Source: JAMXLO01 sp963832895
GTDB lineage: Bacteria > Pseudomonadota > Alphaproteobacteria > Acetobacterales > Acetobacteraceae
Length of the DNA: 64,000 nt
Assembly: GCA_963832895.1 (NCBI GenBank)
Contig: CAWHVQ010000012.1
Span: forward strand, 186,001 to 250,000
Direction of reading: 5' to 3'
A program made the position numbers and the translations under genes. The notes below the pieces were generated by a model. It did no database searches, had not been told where the DNA came from, and was given only the letters and a program-made list of their open reading frames with translations. Positions 9,153 through 17,519 of the stretch are shown here, in pieces (the stretch's first letter is position 1; each line of letters begins with the position of its first letter).

Positions 9153-9530
9153 ATGGCTTGGTTCGATGATATCAGGCTGGCGCTTTCAGCATATTACCTG
9201 CCGGGAACGCCGACTGATTTGGTCGGTTACCTTCGTGGTACCAAGGACCACAATCTCTGGCGAAACATGGAGAAAACCCAGAACCGGAATCAAATGATCA
9301 TCCTGGGCAGCAAACCACCTACCGCACAGGACTGGAGCGCCGCCGGGGTCGCTCAGCGAGGCGCCGATCAAACCATAACGCTCAGAGACCTCGCTGGCTT
9401 CATCGTACTGTATGGCGGCTTCAACCGGCGACCCTGGGGAAAAATCTGCATCATTGATGACGAAGGACTCGCACATTTCCCGGCGCAGATCGCGAGCTGG
9501 AAGGGCAATTACAGGCCTCCTATGCCGTAA
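9153..9530 (+). CDS. hypothetical protein, 125 residues
   Basis: Not recognised. A soluble protein beginning MAWFDDIRLALSAYYLPG, with a tryptophan-rich C-terminal part (RRPWGKICIIDDEGLAHFP). A GAGG precedes ATG 9153 at a good distance and the composition is protein-like, though base usage looks less GC-biased than in its neighbours, which may mean recent acquisition. It stands alone between the amidohydrolase hairpin and the convergent SDR gene. Confidence 0.6.
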   Translation: MAWFDDIRLALSAYYLPGTPTDLVGYLRGTKDHNLWRNMEKTQNRNQMIILGSKPPTAQDWSAAGVAQRGADQTITLRDLAGFIVLYGGFNRRPWGKICIIDDEGLAHFPAQIASWKGNYRPPMP

Positions 9531-9582
9531 GGTTCGCAGCGCGCGGCATCGGACTGAGCAAAGAAATCTCTGTCGGGTATTG

Positions 9583-10323
9583 CTAAAGCAAAGACCCACC
9601 CTCCACCAAGAGCACCGAGCCGGTGGTTGCGCTCATCAGCGTGACCGCGGCCATCACCGTCTGCGCCACCTCGTCCGCCTGAACCACGCGCTTCAGCGGC
9701 GTGCGCTGTGCCGCGCGCTCCACCATCTCCGTGGTGCGGCCCGGCACGAAGCCGGTATCGACTGCGCCGGGCGATACCGACAGAACCCGTATGTTCGGCC
9801 CGAGCACACGCGCCAGCGACTTCGTCATAGTGTCGATCGCCGCCTTGGACGCGCCATACGCGATGTTGCTGCCACCGCCGGATATCGCCGCGCCCGAGGA
9901 GATGTTGACGATCACCGCATCGTCGGACTGCTTCATCAGCGGGGCAAAGGCACGGATGGTGGCGAACGGCCCGCGCACGTTGGCAACGAAGATCGCATCG
10001 ATCAGTTCGTCGGTCAGTGCCTCGAGGTCGGCGTGAGCGATCATTCGCGTGAAGCCGGCGGAGTTCACCAGCAGGTCACAGCTTCCATATTCGCGCTCCA
10101 CCATCGCGGCAACCTGGCGCAGCGCGGCGGTGTCCTCCATCGGCATGCGCGCCGTTCGATGGCCGGTGCCGGGCAGGTCGGCCACCACCTTGTCGGCCTC
10201 CTCGGCGCGACTGTTGTAGCCGACCACGACGCGGCAACCTGCCTCGGCGAACCGACGAGCGGTGGCCGAGCCAATGCCGCCGGATGCGCCGGTGACGACG
10301 GCGACCTTGCCTTGCAGGTTCAT
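9583..10323 (-). CDS. SDR family oxidoreductase (FabG-like)
   Basis: Classical short-chain dehydrogenase of 246 residues: cofactor motif TGASGGIG, NSAG, catalytic Ser in NISSG, and YGASK. Its C-terminus (VLLVEGGSLL) matches the FabG-like pattern. Probably reduces a ketone or oxidises a secondary alcohol using NAD(P). It is the last gene of the minus-strand group livK-H-M-G-F-SDR-SDR, 16 bp after the preceding SDR gene, with GAGGAG as ribosome-binding site, so it is probably co-transcribed with the transporter. Confidence 0.9.
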   Translation of the reverse strand: MNLQGKVAVVTGASGGIGSATARRFAEAGCRVVVGYNSRAEEADKVVADLPGTGHRTARMPMEDTAALRQVAAMVEREYGSCDLLVNSAGFTRMIAHADLEALTDELIDAIFVANVRGPFATIRAFAPLMKQSDDAVIVNISSGAAISGGGSNIAYGASKAAIDTMTKSLARVLGPNIRVLSVSPGAVDTGFVPGRTTEMVERAAQRTPLKRVVQADEVAQTVMAAVTLMSATTGSVLLVEGGSLL

Positions 10324-10339
10324 GCGGTGCTCCTCAAAC

Positions 10340-11122
10340 TCAGAACATCGGTCCGCGATTGGCGGCGCCGCCGTCGATGGTAATGATGGTGCCGCTGGTA
10401 TAGGCCGACTTGTCGGACGCGAGAAAGGCCACCATCCAGCCGATTTCCTCGGACGTACCGGCGCGGCCGTAGGGCAGAGGCTTCATCAATTCCTCCCATC
10501 GGTTCGCATCTCCCAGCCGATCCTGCGCGCGCTTCTTCATGATCGTCACCAACCTGTCGGTCGCGATGGCGCCCGGGTTGATGCCGACGACGCGCAAGTT
10601 GTCAGCGGATGCGGCGCCCCCGAGCGTCCTGGTGAACGCCATCAACCCGGCATTGCCCGCCGATCCTGCTATGTAGCCGGCATCCATCCGCTCGCCGGCC
10701 ATGCCGAGGATGTTGATGATGACGCCGCGTCGGCGCTGCTGCATCAAGGCGTAGAAGCGCCGACACATATTGATGTAGCCGAACACCTTCAGGTCCCAGG
10801 CCTCGCGCCAGCGTGCTTCGTCGATCTCTTGCAGGTTGCCGCCGGGAATGGCGCCGGCGTTGTTCACCAGGATGTCGATGTCGGGATGCAGTGCGGCGAG
10901 CCTGTCAACGTTCGTGCTGTCCGAGATGTCGAGCGCATGAACCTCTCCCCGCACATTCCAGCGCGACGCGATCATGTCGCGTACCACATCCAGGTCTGTT
11001 TTGGTCCGCGAGACCAGGATGACGTTGACGCCCTCCTCCGCCAACACTTCGGCAGCGCCGCGTCCGATACCCTTGGACGCGCCGGTTATCAGTGCGGTTC
11101 TGCCACGCAGGTTCAGCTCCAT
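10340..11122 (-). CDS. SDR-fold protein with altered catalytic residues
   Basis: SDR fold of 260 residues with an intact cofactor motif (TGASKGIGR), NNAG, and the C-terminal SGTIITIDGG signature. The active-site stretch is unusual: where SDRs have S-x(12)-Y-x-x-x-K, this protein reads NILGMAG and YIAGSAGNAGLMAFT, so the serine and the lysine are missing by my alignment and the only tyrosine is displaced. It may bind NAD(P) without normal chemistry or belong to a subfamily with a different mechanism. It starts 17 bp after livF with a good GGGGAG site, so it is in the transporter operon. Confidence 0.8.
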   Translation of the reverse strand: MELNLRGRTALITGASKGIGRGAAEVLAEEGVNVILVSRTKTDLDVVRDMIASRWNVRGEVHALDISDSTNVDRLAALHPDIDILVNNAGAIPGGNLQEIDEARWREAWDLKVFGYINMCRRFYALMQQRRRGVIINILGMAGERMDAGYIAGSAGNAGLMAFTRTLGGAASADNLRVVGINPGAIATDRLVTIMKKRAQDRLGDANRWEELMKPLPYGRAGTSEEIGWMVAFLASDKSAYTSGTIITIDGGAANRGPMF

Positions 11123-11138
11123 GGAGTTCTCCCCGTTC

Positions 11139-11834
11139 TTAAACTGTCAGATAGCGACTGCGGATTTCTGCTTCCTCGGCGCGAAACCGTTCGGGCGTCG
11201 CGGCATACACGATGCGCCCTTTCACCATGATGTGGATTTCGTCCGCCACCGCCTCAGCCAAACGCATGTTCTGCTCGATCAGCAATACCGTCACGCCCTG
11301 GCTCGGCAAGCCACGGATCACTTCGGCCAGTTCGCGCACCACCAGCGGCGCCAGACCCTGGCTCGGCTCATCCAGCAGCATCACCTTGGGATCACTCACC
11401 AGCGCACGCGCGATTGCCAGCATCTGCTGTTCGCCGCCAGACAGAGTTCCGCCGCGGCTCGACGCACGCTCGCGCAGCGGAGGGAACAGTTCCATCAATC
11501 GCGGCATCGGCCAGGACCGCGACGTCCGGCGCTCTGCGACACGGATGTTCTCGACAACAGTGAGGTCGGGAAAGATCAGCCGCCCCTCGGGTACGTATGC
11601 GACGCCCGCGCGCGCGACACGATGCGGCGGCCAACCGGTGATGTCTGCACCGTCGAGCACGACACCGCCGCCACTCGGCGGCACCAGTCCCATCACCGTG
11701 CGCAATGTTGTCGTCTTGCCGACACCATTGCGGCCCAGCACGGAACAGATGCGGCCCTCCGGCACAGCCAGATCGACACCCTGCAGCACATGGCTCGCGC
11801 CATAGTGCGTGTTGAGGTCCTTGATCGTCAGCAT
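11139..11834 (-). CDS. livF: branched-chain amino acid-type ABC transporter ATPase
   Basis: LivF-type ATP-binding subunit of 231 residues on the inner face of the membrane; it powers uptake with LivG through the LivH-LivM channel. Walker A is GRNGVGKTTT, the ABC signature LSGGEQQM, and Walker B VMLLDEPSQGL, followed by the switch histidine region. Its ATG overlaps the livG stop (TAATG), indicating coupled translation. The operon also carries two SDR genes, so the cargo may not be an amino acid: this transporter class also imports amides, urea and aromatic or aliphatic acids. Confidence 0.92.
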   Translation of the reverse strand: MLTIKDLNTHYGASHVLQGVDLAVPEGRICSVLGRNGVGKTTTLRTVMGLVPPSGGGVVLDGADITGWPPHRVARAGVAYVPEGRLIFPDLTVVENIRVAERRTSRSWPMPRLMELFPPLRERASSRGGTLSGGEQQMLAIARALVSDPKVMLLDEPSQGLAPLVVRELAEVIRGLPSQGVTVLLIEQNMRLAEAVADEIHIMVKGRIVYAATPERFRAEEAEIRSRYLTV

Positions 11835-12583
11835 TAGGCAAGGCCCCCGAGATAAGCGCGCTGCACCTCGGCATTCGCCTTCACCTGCTCAGGCGAACCG
11901 TCGGCGATCACCGCGCCGCGATGCAGCACGGTGATCATGCCGGCGAGGCGGAACACCACCTCCATATCGTGCTCCACCAGCAGCACGGACATCGCGCCTT
12001 CCGACAGCAGTCCGGCGAGCGTATCCACGGCCTGTGCCGTCTCCTCTACGGAAAGTCCCTGCGTCGGCTCATCCAGCAACAGCAGGCGCGGTTGCTGGGC
12101 GAGAGCCATCGCCACCTCAAGCAACCGCTGATCGCCATGCGACAGCAAGCCAGCCGGTCGTGTTGCGACGTGCGTCAGCCCCAGCCGTTCCAACGCCGCA
12201 TCGCCGCATCGCCGCGCATCGCCGAAGACCGAGCCGCCACCATAGGGCTGCCAACGTCGCGCATGCCGCGCCTGCGCCGCGAGACGCGCATTCTCACGCG
12301 CCGTCATCTCGGGGAACAACGCGGTGATCTGGAACGTTCGGGATATGCCCCGCTGACAGATGCTGTAGGGCGACAGACCGGTCAACGTCTCGTCGTCGAA
12401 TCGTACGTTGCCTTCGGACGCCTTCAACACGCCGGTGATCAGGTTGAACAGCGTTGATTTGCCGGCACCGTTCGGCCCGATCACGGCGCGCACCTCGCCC
12501 GCCTCGACGCGCATTGTCACGCGATCAACGGCGATGATGCCGCCGAAGCGGCGAGTCAGCCCGTCCAGTTCAAGGAGCGCCAT
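11834..12583 (-). CDS. livG: branched-chain amino acid-type ABC transporter ATPase
   Basis: LivG-type ATPase of 249 residues: Walker A GPNGAGKST, ABC signature region LLSHGDQRLLEVAMAL (a variant of LSxGxQ with HGD, as common in LivG), Walker B LLLLDEPTQGL, and LLVEHDM. The start ATG 12583 matches the usual MALLELDGLTRRFGG opening; the open frame extends far upstream but only as an antiphase reading of livM. It overlaps livM by 28 bp and livF by one base. Confidence 0.92.
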   Translation of the reverse strand: MALLELDGLTRRFGGIIAVDRVTMRVEAGEVRAVIGPNGAGKSTLFNLITGVLKASEGNVRFDDETLTGLSPYSICQRGISRTFQITALFPEMTARENARLAAQARHARRWQPYGGGSVFGDARRCGDAALERLGLTHVATRPAGLLSHGDQRLLEVAMALAQQPRLLLLDEPTQGLSVEETAQAVDTLAGLLSEGAMSVLLVEHDMEVVFRLAGMITVLHRGAVIADGSPEQVKANAEVQRAYLGGLA

Positions 12584-13533
12584 CGCCCTCGTCTCGCGGT
12601 TGACAGTTCGCTGGCGAACGCGCGTGTCGCGAGGCCCCAGATGCCCTGGGGCGCGAACAGCACGAACAGGATGAAGATCAGGCCGAAGAACAATGCCCAG
12701 GAATCGGTCCACGAGCTCAGCAGGTTGGATACCAGCATGAAGAACGCTGCGCCGATGATCGGTCCGATCAATGTGCCGGCGCCACCGACGATCACCATGA
12801 TCAGCACCTGGCCCGAGAACAGCCAGAACAGGAGCTCGGTATTGGCGAAGCCGGCGAATGGCGCATAGAGCGCGCCGGCGAGCCCGCCCAATCCGAACGA
12901 GATCGCCACCACCGCGATCTTGTAGCGGCGCGTGTTGTAGCCGAGCGACAGGGTCTTCGCCTCGTTCTCGCGGATGCCGCGCAGCACCGCGCCGAATGGT
13001 GAGCGCACCAGTGCGCGGCAGAACACGAATGCCCCGAACAGGCAGGCGAGCACGAGATAATAGAAGCCTGACTTGCCGGCGAAAAAGGTGGTGCCGAATG
13101 GGCCCGGGCTGCGAGGAATGCCCGCCAATCCGTCGGAGGCGCCGGTGACCGAGGTCCACTTGAAGGCCACCGCGTAGAGCAGTTGCGCGACAGCCAGTGT
13201 CAGCATGGAAAACGACACTCCGGATGCCAGCGTGCACACCCAGGCGACGCCGATTGCCACGATGCCGCTGAACGCCGCGGCGATCGGCACGGCGAATACC
13301 AGCGGTATGTCGCTGTGCAGCAGCAGGTTGCCGCAGGTATACGCGCCGAGACCGTATGCGGCCGCGTGCCCGAACGACAGCAGCCGCGTGTAGCCGACCA
13401 TGAGGTCGAGGCTCATGGCGCACAGGCCGAGGATCAGGGCCTCGGTCAGCAGGGTCATCGCATAGGCCGGCAGGCCGGCGGGCGCGAGCGCAAGCAGGCA
13501 TGCGACGGCTGCGAGCCCGCACCAGAACCGCAT
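12556..13533 (-). CDS. livM: branched-chain amino acid-type ABC transporter permease
   Basis: LivM-type inner-membrane permease, 325 residues with many hydrophobic spans. Recognised by the family motif around residues 40-60 (LDLMVGYTRLLSFGHAA) and by the EAA-like cytoplasmic loop LRGIRENEAKTLSLGYN. The ATG at 13533 overlaps the livH stop (TAATG). Forms the translocation channel with LivH. Confidence 0.92.
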   Translation of the reverse strand: MRFWCGLAAVACLLALAPAGLPAYAMTLLTEALILGLCAMSLDLMVGYTRLLSFGHAAAYGLGAYTCGNLLLHSDIPLVFAVPIAAAFSGIVAIGVAWVCTLASGVSFSMLTLAVAQLLYAVAFKWTSVTGASDGLAGIPRSPGPFGTTFFAGKSGFYYLVLACLFGAFVFCRALVRSPFGAVLRGIRENEAKTLSLGYNTRRYKIAVVAISFGLGGLAGALYAPFAGFANTELLFWLFSGQVLIMVIVGGAGTLIGPIIGAAFFMLVSNLLSSWTDSWALFFGLIFILFVLFAPQGIWGLATRAFASELSTARRGRWRSLNWTG

Positions 13534-14402
13534 TACGATTCCTTGCCGAGCAGACCGCCGGGGCGGACGACGAGTACCGTGAGCATGACGAGATACATCA
13601 GCGCGAGTGCGAGGTCGGGGAAGTAGTAGGTGCCGAACACCTGGACGAACGCGACGAGCAGAGCGCCGATCGCGGAACCGAGGAAACTGCCCATGCCGCC
13701 GATGATGACGATCACGAAGGTGTCGATTACGGCATTCGGTGCCATGGCGAGCGAGGCGGTTACCAGAGGTGCCGCAAGCACGCCGCCAATGCCTGCGAGG
13801 CCACAGCCGATGCCGAACACCGCGGAGCGCACGAGGCGCACGTCGGTGCCAAGGGCGTGCACCATCTCGGCGTTCTGCGACGTGGCGCGGATCAGCAGGC
13901 CCAGGCGCGTGCGCTCGAGGAACTGCCACATGGCGATCGCCACCACGATGCCGGCACCGGCGAGGAACAGACGGTAGATGGGGAAAGGTTCGTCGAGGAT
14001 GAAGACGATGCCCGAGAGCGACGATGGTGCGGGAACCTCGAGTGCATTGACGCCCCAGATCAGGCGGATCGCCTCACCCATTATCAGGGTGAGACCGAAC
14101 GTCACCATCAGAAAGGCGCTGTGGTCGCGGCGGTAGAGTCGACGGAGAATGCCGAGTTCGAATAGGGCACCGAAGGCGCCGACCAAAAGTGGCGCGATGA
14201 TGAGGGCTGCCCAGAAGTTCCCTACGATGTTGACCGAGGAATAGCCGACATAGGCGCCCAGCATAAAGAACGCGCCGTGCGCGAAGTTCACGATGCGCAT
14301 GATGCCGAAGATCAAAGTCAGGCCGACGCCGAGGAAGAACAGCAATGCCGCTTGCGACAGGGCGTTGAGGCACTGGGTGATGAGGAAGCCGAGAAAGTCC
14401 AT
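13533..14402 (-). CDS. livH: branched-chain amino acid-type ABC transporter permease
   Basis: LivH-type permease of 289 residues. Shows the conserved N-terminal segment GIMRIVNFAHGAFFMLGAY, the loop RATSQNAEMVHALG and a glycine-rich last third (IGGMGSFLGSAIGALL). Start placed at ATG 14402; an in-frame extension to 14492 would translate the GC-rich inverted repeat upstream and is rejected. It is separated from livK by about 115 bp containing a large inverted repeat, so mRNA levels of livK and livHMGF may differ. Confidence 0.92.
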   Translation of the reverse strand: MDFLGFLITQCLNALSQAALLFFLGVGLTLIFGIMRIVNFAHGAFFMLGAYVGYSSVNIVGNFWAALIIAPLLVGAFGALFELGILRRLYRRDHSAFLMVTFGLTLIMGEAIRLIWGVNALEVPAPSSLSGIVFILDEPFPIYRLFLAGAGIVVAIAMWQFLERTRLGLLIRATSQNAEMVHALGTDVRLVRSAVFGIGCGLAGIGGVLAAPLVTASLAMAPNAVIDTFVIVIIGGMGSFLGSAIGALLVAFVQVFGTYYFPDLALALMYLVMLTVLVVRPGGLLGKES

Positions 14403-14420
14403 CAGCGCTTCCCGCTTCTT

Positions 14421-14492
14421 TTGCGGGAGGGGATTGGGGGGAGGGGGCCAGGGAGCAATGCGCCGCCCCCTCCCCCTGACTCCCTCCCGCAA
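14421..14492. repeat. GC-rich intergenic inverted repeat, copy 1
   Basis: Two arms, TTGCGGGAGGGGATTGGGGG onward (14421-14448) and its imperfect complement (14464-14492, ending CCCTCCCGCAA), can form a long hairpin between livK and livH. The CCCCCTCCCGCAA core recurs at 37755-37777 and 46850-46873. In this position it probably stabilises the livK message 3' end. Confidence 0.6.
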
Positions 14493-14517
14493 CGGGTGGG
14501 GGAGGACCGGTTGACGA

Positions 14518-15735
14518 TCAACTGTCGAAGGTCATCTGCCGGCAGGCTGGTGTGACCTCGTCGCCAGGATAGGTCGCTATGATCTCCGGCACGGGAGCCT
14601 TGAAGCCGTCCGGCTTTACGACCTTCACCATGTAGCCGCCTTGCACCGCCTGGTGGTCGCAGGCTCGTATGGCGACGCGACCTTTGATCGAGTCCACCGC
14701 GACCGTTTCCAACGCGGCACGCAGCTTATCGGTATCGGTGCTGTTCGCCTTCTCGATCCCGGCCTGGAGCAGCTGGCATGCCTGCCACTGCTCGCCCTCG
14801 AAAACATCCGGCTCGGCACCGTATTCCTTGCGCCACGCCTCGACGAAGGCCTTGTTCGCTGGATTGTCGATGGTGAATACGTAGCGCGTCGAACCGACCA
14901 GCCCGAGTGCCGCGTCGCCAACCGCATGGATGCTGTTCAGGTCGACGATCGAGGTGAGCAGTTGCACCTTGTCGGCGAGGCGATACTCGCGCGCCTGCGA
15001 CAGGAATGCGTTGTTGTCGGCGCCCTGCATCACGATGAAGCATGCATCCGCACCGGCCTGGCGGATCTTGGTGATGTAGGTCGAAAAGTCCGTCGTGCCG
15101 ACCGGCGAGAACACCGAGCCGACGAAGTTCTTCTTCGCCTTCTTCACCTCGTCCTGGAACACGTCGATGCTGTTGTGTCCCCAGGCATAGTCCATGCCGA
15201 TCGCGTAGAAATTCTGCATCTCGCCGCGGCGTAGCCACAGGGAGATCACGCGTGTCTCCATCGGCCCGGAGATGTTGGCACGGAAGAAGTTGGGAACAAA
15301 CGAGGAGCCGGTCAGCCGTCCGTCGCCGTTGTCCGACGACATGAAGATCGCGTTCCATTCGGCGAGCTTCGGCACCACCGCCAGCGCCTCGGATGACAGC
15401 ACCATGCCGAACAGCAGGTGGCAGTCGTCGCGCTCGACGACAAGCTGCGCCTTGCGCACGCAGGTGGCGGGATCGCCGGTGGTGTCCTCGATATGCAGTT
15501 CGAGCTGTCGGCCTAGCAGTCCCCCCTTGGCGTTCACCTGCTTGGCCCAGAATTCCGCCCCGTGGCGCATTTGCAGGCCGATTTCGGCGGCGGGTCCGGT
15601 GAGGGCCAGCGGCATGCCGATGCGGATCGGGGTCTCACCGCGCGCATGGCGCAACACCGTGGGCGCAGCGGCGGCGGCAAGTCCTGCGCGCATCGCGGCG
15701 CGGCGTGTGAACGGTGCGACGGCGCTCCTGGCCAT
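14518..15735 (-). CDS. ABC transporter substrate-binding protein (LivK-like)
   Basis: Periplasmic type I binding protein of 405 residues for the adjacent LivHMGF complex. The N-terminus has a twin-arginine motif (TRRAAMRAG) and an alanine-rich hydrophobic stretch ending near HARGE, a probable Tat-type signal. The mature part begins IRIGMPLALTGPAAEIG, the usual opening of this family. ATG 15735 has GGGAGG upstream; the open frame continues upstream without support. First gene of the minus-strand operon. Ligand unknown; co-transcribed SDR genes hint at a hydroxy- or keto-compound. Confidence 0.88.
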   Translation of the reverse strand: MARSAVAPFTRRAAMRAGLAAAAAPTVLRHARGETPIRIGMPLALTGPAAEIGLQMRHGAEFWAKQVNAKGGLLGRQLELHIEDTTGDPATCVRKAQLVVERDDCHLLFGMVLSSEALAVVPKLAEWNAIFMSSDNGDGRLTGSSFVPNFFRANISGPMETRVISLWLRRGEMQNFYAIGMDYAWGHNSIDVFQDEVKKAKKNFVGSVFSPVGTTDFSTYITKIRQAGADACFIVMQGADNNAFLSQAREYRLADKVQLLTSIVDLNSIHAVGDAALGLVGSTRYVFTIDNPANKAFVEAWRKEYGAEPDVFEGEQWQACQLLQAGIEKANSTDTDKLRAALETVAVDSIKGRVAIRACDHQAVQGGYMVKVVKPDGFKAPVPEIIATYPGDEVTPACRQMTFDS

Positions 15736-15889
15736 GCTTGCCTCCCGGTTTATCGAGACAGTATCGGCACGAAGCCAGACGAGGTTCAAGCCACGGGCGC
15801 CGCCACTGTGGCTGCGCAGATTGATCTGGGTCAATGCGCACGCAGCTTCCACCGCCTAGTGCAGTGCAAGTCGCCGAGGAACAGTACCG

Positions 15890-16609
15890 ATGCACGCAGC
15901 CGATGTCATGACGCCGGATGTGATTTTTGCCAGCCCTGAGATGCCGTTGCCTGAGCTGGTACGCCTGATGCTGGACCATCGGATCAGCGCCCTGCCGGTC
16001 GTCGATGGCGGCCACATCGTCGGCATCATCAGCGAAGGCGACCTGCTGCGCCGGGCGGAGACCGGGACCGAACCGTCTCGGTCAGGTTGGCTTGAGCTGG
16101 TGACCTCCACTGACCGATTGGCGGCGGACTACACCCGCTCGCATGGACGCAAGGCGGGCGAAATAATGACACGCGACGTGGTGACCGTGACCGACACTAC
16201 GCCGATCGCCGCGGTTGCACATCTTATGGAGACCAGGCGCATCAAGCGTGTGCCGGTTACGCGTGAGGGCAGGCTGGTCGGCATCGTCAGCCGGCGCAAC
16301 CTGCTGCAGGCGCTGGCGACCAGTCTGTCGGTGGCCGCGGTCACACCCGACGACAGAGCGATCCGCGATGCGTTCTATGCCGAGTTGCGTCGTCAGGCGT
16401 GGGCGGGCGGAGCCGGCGCGATCAATGCCGTGGTGTGCGACGGCGTCTTGCATCTGTGGGGCGTTGCGTCGGATGAGACGCTGCGTCAGGCGCTGGTGGT
16501 GGCGGCCGAGAACGTTCCAGGTGTCCGGATGGTGGAGGACCATATGGACCACCCCAGGGTAATCGATCCCCTGGATCGACCGAACTGGCCTAACCCAGCG
16601 CGGCCATAG
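15890..16609 (+). CDS. CBS domain pair plus BON domain protein
   Basis: Soluble 239-residue protein with two CBS domains (opening AADVMTPDVIFASPEM at residue 3 and GEIMTRDVVTVTDTTP at about 90), which usually bind adenosine nucleotides, followed by a BON domain (about 155-220, with GVLHLWGVASDETLRQAL). Such CBS-CBS-BON proteins are common in alphaproteobacteria and are often stress-linked; the function is not established. ATG 15890 has GAGG upstream. Divergent from livK and convergent with the DUF2934 gene, whose stop is three bases away. Confidence 0.85.
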   Translation: MHAADVMTPDVIFASPEMPLPELVRLMLDHRISALPVVDGGHIVGIISEGDLLRRAETGTEPSRSGWLELVTSTDRLAADYTRSHGRKAGEIMTRDVVTVTDTTPIAAVAHLMETRRIKRVPVTREGRLVGIVSRRNLLQALATSLSVAAVTPDDRAIRDAFYAELRRQAWAGGAGAINAVVCDGVLHLWGVASDETLRQALVVAAENVPGVRMVEDHMDHPRVIDPLDRPNWPNPARP

Positions 16610-16612
16610 CGT

Positions 16613-16936
16613 TCAACCGCGACGCAGGTAGGCACGGGCCTTTCGCTTGGTCATCGGTGCGGGAACGCGGTCGCCCTGATCCGTACGCCCAGGGAACTCG
16701 CCGAGGTTCTCCAGCAGTTCGGCTTCCTCGATGGGCTCTTCGTTTGCCTCTGGCTGGGGATGCTGCACCATCGGGTTTGGCAGCAATCCGGCATCCGGAT
16801 GGTCGACGAATGCCTGCAATTCACGAGCTCGTTCCAGATATTCCGGTTCCCGGCCTACTGGGCTGCCGGCTTCGCGCCACATGCGCCGTGCACGCGCGCG
16901 AATGTCCCTGTCATGTTCTCGTTCTGAATTGGCCAT
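16613..16936 (-). CDS. DUF2934 family protein
   Basis: Small charged protein of 107 residues with the DUF2934 pattern at its N-terminus (RDIRARARRMWREAGSPVG then EPEYLERARELQAF). Such proteins are frequent in soil alphaproteobacteria; function unknown. Start at ATG 16936 because GGAGG lies 5-6 bases upstream; the open frame extends to 16999 without a site. Confidence 0.75.
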   Translation of the reverse strand: MANSEREHDRDIRARARRMWREAGSPVGREPEYLERARELQAFVDHPDAGLLPNPMVQHPQPEANEEPIEEAELLENLGEFPGRTDQGDRVPAPMTKRKARAYLRRG

Positions 16937-17048
16937 TTCATCCTCCAACGCCTGATGGAACAGGTTAGGCGCCGAATGGCCATTACCGCTTTGACCCAAA
17001 TCAATGCTGAGCCAGGAACACCGGTGCTTATGCGCGAATTGAATGAGC

Positions 17049-17456
17049 TCACCGCCCCATTCGCCCGAGAAAGTCCAGCTGCCAGCGCATTTCCTCGACG
17101 GCCAGGGGGAAGCCGCCTGACTGTCCGGCGATCAGCACCGCTTCAGGTGCCAGCCGCGCCAGCAAGGTCTGCAGCGCGACCGCGACCCGCATGGTGAACC
17201 CGGCCTTCCAGACGAGGCTGACCAGCCCCTTGGCGCTGCGCAACGATGAGGCACGATCCACCACCGAAACCGGCGTACCTGCGGCCAGCGCCAAGAGTGC
17301 CGCCGCATAGCGCGTCTCGCCCCGACGCGCCGCCGTCAGCAAGGTTTCCTCGACCAACTCGCCACGCGCCGCTGTCGCGCGTGCCTGCGCGAAGGCGTCC
17401 TCGGCCGTTGTGTCCAACGGTGCCGCCGGCTCCGATGCGTCTGGAGCCAGTCGAAC
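17049..17456 (-). pseudogene. 3' fragment of a DUF2336 gene, cut off by the integrated element
   Basis: Encodes the last 135 residues of a DUF2336-type protein. The frame is open up to and through the left att repeat (17457-17472), which reads RRRIA on the minus strand. That same stretch occurs in frame in the 5' fragment at 27733-28566, so the two joined to one 405-residue protein before insertion. As an isolated reading frame it has only a TTG (17417) as possible start and no convincing ribosome-binding site. DUF2336 proteins are alphaproteobacterial helical-repeat proteins of unknown function, often near signalling genes. Confidence 0.85.
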
Positions 17457-17472
17457 CGCGATACGTCGGCGC
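17457..17472. repeat. att site, left copy of 16-bp direct repeat
   Basis: CGCGATACGTCGGCGC, identical to 27757-27772. It lies inside the DUF2336 coding frame and 47 bp before the integrase start, the expected position for a tyrosine-recombinase core site. Confidence 0.88.
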
Positions 17473-17492
17473 CCGTCTTAGGCTGATATCCC

Positions 17493-17505
17493 GTTGAAAT
17501 TCAAC
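17493..17505. promoter_or_regulatory. short palindrome before the integrase gene
   Basis: GTTGAAATTCAAC is a perfect inverted repeat around one A, between att and the integrase start. Position suggests an operator or integrase/excisionase site; there is no direct evidence. Confidence 0.3.
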
Positions 17506-17519
17506 AGAATCAACGCGAT

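Noticed and set aside
12584..13522. Very long minus-strand frame upstream of the livG start
   Set aside because: It is the alternative phase of livM; conserved LivG motifs begin only at ATG 12583, and LivM motifs are in the other phase.
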